Shown here in pieces: positions 53,314 to 53,826 of a DNA stretch of 53,826 bases; within the stretch, counting starts at the first letter, position 1, and every line of letters begins with the position of its first letter. The notes under the pieces are model-generated. The model was not told the DNA's origin and made no database searches. It worked only from the letters and a program-made list of their open reading frames with translations. The translations under genes and the position numbers were made by a program. This stretch comes from Legionella sp. (GTDB lineage Bacteria > Pseudomonadota > Gammaproteobacteria > Legionellales > Legionellaceae), in assembly GCA_002863045.1 (NCBI GenBank), contig PKDH01000001.1:1-53826 (forward strand). Reading direction: 5' to 3'.

Positions 53314-53826
53314 GTGGAGAAAATCTGGTTTAAAAATTATCAAAAAGGCGTGCCTCATGCCATCAATGACCACGACTATACTTCACTTGTTCATTTGTTT
53401 GAAGAATCTTGTCAAAAATATGCTCAAAACACGGCATATACCAATCTTAATTTTGATTTAACTTACCAAAAACTTAATCAATATAGCCTAGCACTTGCCG
53501 CTTATTTACAACATTTAAACTTAAAAAAAGGCGACCGAGTTGCCATTATGATGCCTAATTTATTGCAATATCCAATCGCCCTGTTCGCTATATTACGTGC
53601 AGGACTGGTCGTGGTTAATACCAACCCACTTTACACCGCTGAGGAGCTTGCCCATCAGCTCAATGACGCTGGCGCTAAAGCTATTATTGTACTTGCCAAT
53701 TTTGCTCATACTGTTGAGAAAGCTTTGCCTAAAATGCCTGCTTTAAAACACATTTTAGTGACTGAAGTGGGCGATTGCTTATCAATCATGAAACGTTTTT
53801 TAGTCAACAATGTTGTCAAATATATA
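53314..53826 (+). CDS. fadD: Long-chain acyl-CoA synthetase, N-terminal fragment
   Basis: First 171 codons; the gene continues past the right edge. A GTG start with AAGGA seven bases upstream gives MEKIWFKNYQKGVPHAIND, the FadD N-terminus. LTYQKLNQYSLALAAYLQHLNLKKGDRVAIMMPNLLQYPIALFAILRAGLVVVNTNPLYTAEELAHQLNDAGAKAIIV follows closely the adenylate-forming FadD pattern. It activates fatty acids to acyl-CoA, feeding FadI/FadJ. The 69-bp gap to divergent minC holds TATACT at 53274-53279. Confidence 0.95.
   Translation, partial: MEKIWFKNYQKGVPHAINDHDYTSLVHLFEESCQKYAQNTAYTNLNFDLTYQKLNQYSLALAAYLQHLNLKKGDRVAIMMPNLLQYPIALFAILRAGLVVVNTNPLYTAEELAHQLNDAGAKAIIVLANFAHTVEKALPKMPALKHILVTEVGDCLSIMKRFLVNNVVKYI

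Overview
The window reads as chromosomal DNA of an AT-rich gammaproteobacterium, most likely a host- or protist-associated member of the Legionellales (Legionella/Coxiella-like). That placement is my inference. It rests on a phosphatidylcholine synthase, FimV beside truA-trpF-trpB-trpA, a RelA-type (p)ppGpp synthetase with EXDD signature, two large DUF4116-repeat proteins of the kind common in amoeba-associated bacteria, and several coiled-coil proteins with no recognisable enzyme domain. No rRNA, prophage, transposase or CRISPR array was seen. Four tRNA genes are present: Ser-GGA, Ser-GCT, Ser-TGA and Arg-ACG.

Layout. 1-7.7 kb: the 5' end of an NAD-glutamate dehydrogenase, a small L,D-transpeptidase and an aldehyde dehydrogenase on the minus strand; then phosphatidylcholine synthase, a secreted unknown, a thioredoxin-like protein, a NIF3/YqfO-like protein, a GNAT and a PAP2-family membrane protein on the plus strand. 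6.4-17.6 kb: a long minus-strand block relA - fimV - truA - trpF - trpB - trpA - glnS - cysS with many short gaps or overlaps, headed by tRNA-Ser(GGA). 17.7-22.5 kb: a secreted unknown, an unusual DAACS-family symporter preceded by a possible Cys-rich leader, then dapD-dapE and a PlsC-type acyltransferase. 22.7-29.2 kb is the accessory island: two paralogous DUF4116-repeat proteins (998 and 800 residues) flank the wreck of a mazEF toxin-antitoxin pair and carry the same 271-bp 3' repeat.

29.2-33.8 kb: fadI-fadJ beta-oxidation operon, tRNA-Ser(GCT)/tRNA-Arg, and queF. 34-42.5 kb: amino acid permease, periplasmic YkuD_2 transpeptidase, a CHASE3-PAS-GAF-GGDEF diguanylate cyclase with a small cyclic-nucleotide-binding protein, a DJ-1/PfpI protein, a short-chain dehydrogenase with an isochorismatase-like hydrolase, and an outer-membrane barrel protein. 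42.5-46.9 kb: rdgC, bamD, tRNA-Ser(TGA), and era-recO-pdxJ. 47-53.8 kb: two convergent coiled-coil proteins that share a short N-terminal motif, manC, another unknown, lpxH, minC, and the 5' end of fadD.

Most of the window is housekeeping. The parts that deserve attention are the DUF4116 pair with the mazEF remnant, the coiled-coil proteins at 47-52 kb, and the substrate-site changes in the DAACS symporter. Function beyond family level for these is inference.
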